Assembly: GCF_004348665.1 (NCBI RefSeq)
Contig: NZ_SMKM01000019.1
Coordinates: 1-45,714, forward strand
DNA from: Actinomadura sp. GC306
Lineage (GTDB): Bacteria; Actinomycetota; Actinomycetes; Streptosporangiales; Streptosporangiaceae
DNA: 45,714 nucleotides
Direction: 5' to 3'
Both the position numbers and the translations under genes were made by a program. Below the pieces are notes generated by a model. It worked only from the letters and a program-made list of their open reading frames with translations, made no database searches and was not told the origin of the DNA. Of this stretch, positions 45,601-45,714 are shown one piece after another. The number at the start of each line of letters is the position of its first letter. Positions within the stretch are counted from its first letter, which is position 1.

Positions 45601-45714
45601 TTAATGGAGAGTTTGATCCTGGCTCAGGACGAACGCTGGCGGCGTGCTTAACACATGCAAGTCGAGCGGAAAGGCCCCTTCGGGGGTACTCGAGCGGCGA
45701 ACGGGTGAGTAACA
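45601..45714 (+). rRNA. rrs: 16S ribosomal RNA, 5' fragment
   Basis: GAGAGTTTGATCCTGGCTCA at 45607-45626, then the universal stretch through GGCGGCGTGCTTAACACATG and CGAACGGGTGAGTAACA. The variable V1 loop (AGCGGAAAGGCC...GGGGGTACTCGAGCGGCG) resembles Actinomadura/Thermomonosporaceae. The window ends inside the gene; the exact 5' end is approximate. Confidence 0.97.

Overview
The window is a very GC-rich actinobacterial chromosome segment. The first 114 bases of a 16S rRNA gene at its right end, the gene order (relA, hisS-aspS, rarA, DUF948, alaS, ruvX, mltG, aroE; infC-rpmI-rplT; pheST; argCJBDFRGH; tyrS; rrn) and the GTG starts point to Streptosporangiales, most likely a Thermomonosporaceae (Actinomadura-like) organism. 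It is mostly core housekeeping DNA. No CRISPR array, transposase or phage gene is visible.

Layout. 1-2399: a 5'-truncated bifunctional (p)ppGpp synthetase/hydrolase. 2439-6190 (minus): aspS, hisS and a glyoxalase-II-like hydrolase in one unit. 6408-8499 (plus): membrane-anchored cyclophilin, then a DUF349 coiled-coil protein. 8576-10902 (minus): a DinB-fold enzyme, then a DUF305/DUF3105/small membrane protein set. 11004-18625 (plus): rarA, DUF948, DUF6167-like, alaS, ruvX, mltG, aroE, many joined by ATGA overlaps. 18900-21431: infC-rpmI-rplT with a structured leader, then a TrmH-family rRNA methyltransferase. 21733-23526: a STAS protein and a soluble PAS histidine kinase. 23681-27276: pheST. 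27353-29205: an ABC-F protein behind an elaborate leader. 29286-30020: a DUF7873-type protein. 30095-30450: a non-coding block with tRNA parts in permuted order. 30509-31426: lipoprotein lytic transglycosylase. 31436-33734 (minus): MarR plus DrrAB-type ABC exporter under a palindromic operator. 33884-42447: the complete arginine operon. 42525-44977: 3-methyladenine glycosylase, a small membrane protein, tyrS. 44978-45714: terminator, two rRNA promoters, leader and start of 16S rRNA.

Most notable signals. (1) At 30102-30381 two units each carry tRNA parts in circularly permuted order (T-arm, 3' acceptor strand, 6-nt spacer, 5' acceptor strand, D-arm, anticodon strand). Both acceptor stems pair 7/7, and unit 2 gives a canonical cloverleaf when rejoined. 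The block lies between two strong hairpins. (2) The ABC-F gene has a good promoter, a possible three-codon upstream ORF, a 104-nt hairpin ending in a T-rich tract, and a second hairpin that hides the Shine-Dalgarno sequence; this fits antibiotic-responsive attenuation. (3) infC appears to start with AUC behind a perfect Shine-Dalgarno, downstream of a terminator-like hairpin. (4) A 46-bp imperfect duplication lies upstream of ruvX.

Coordinates, motifs and base pairing were read by eye. Family names come from recognising the protein sequences, not from searches.
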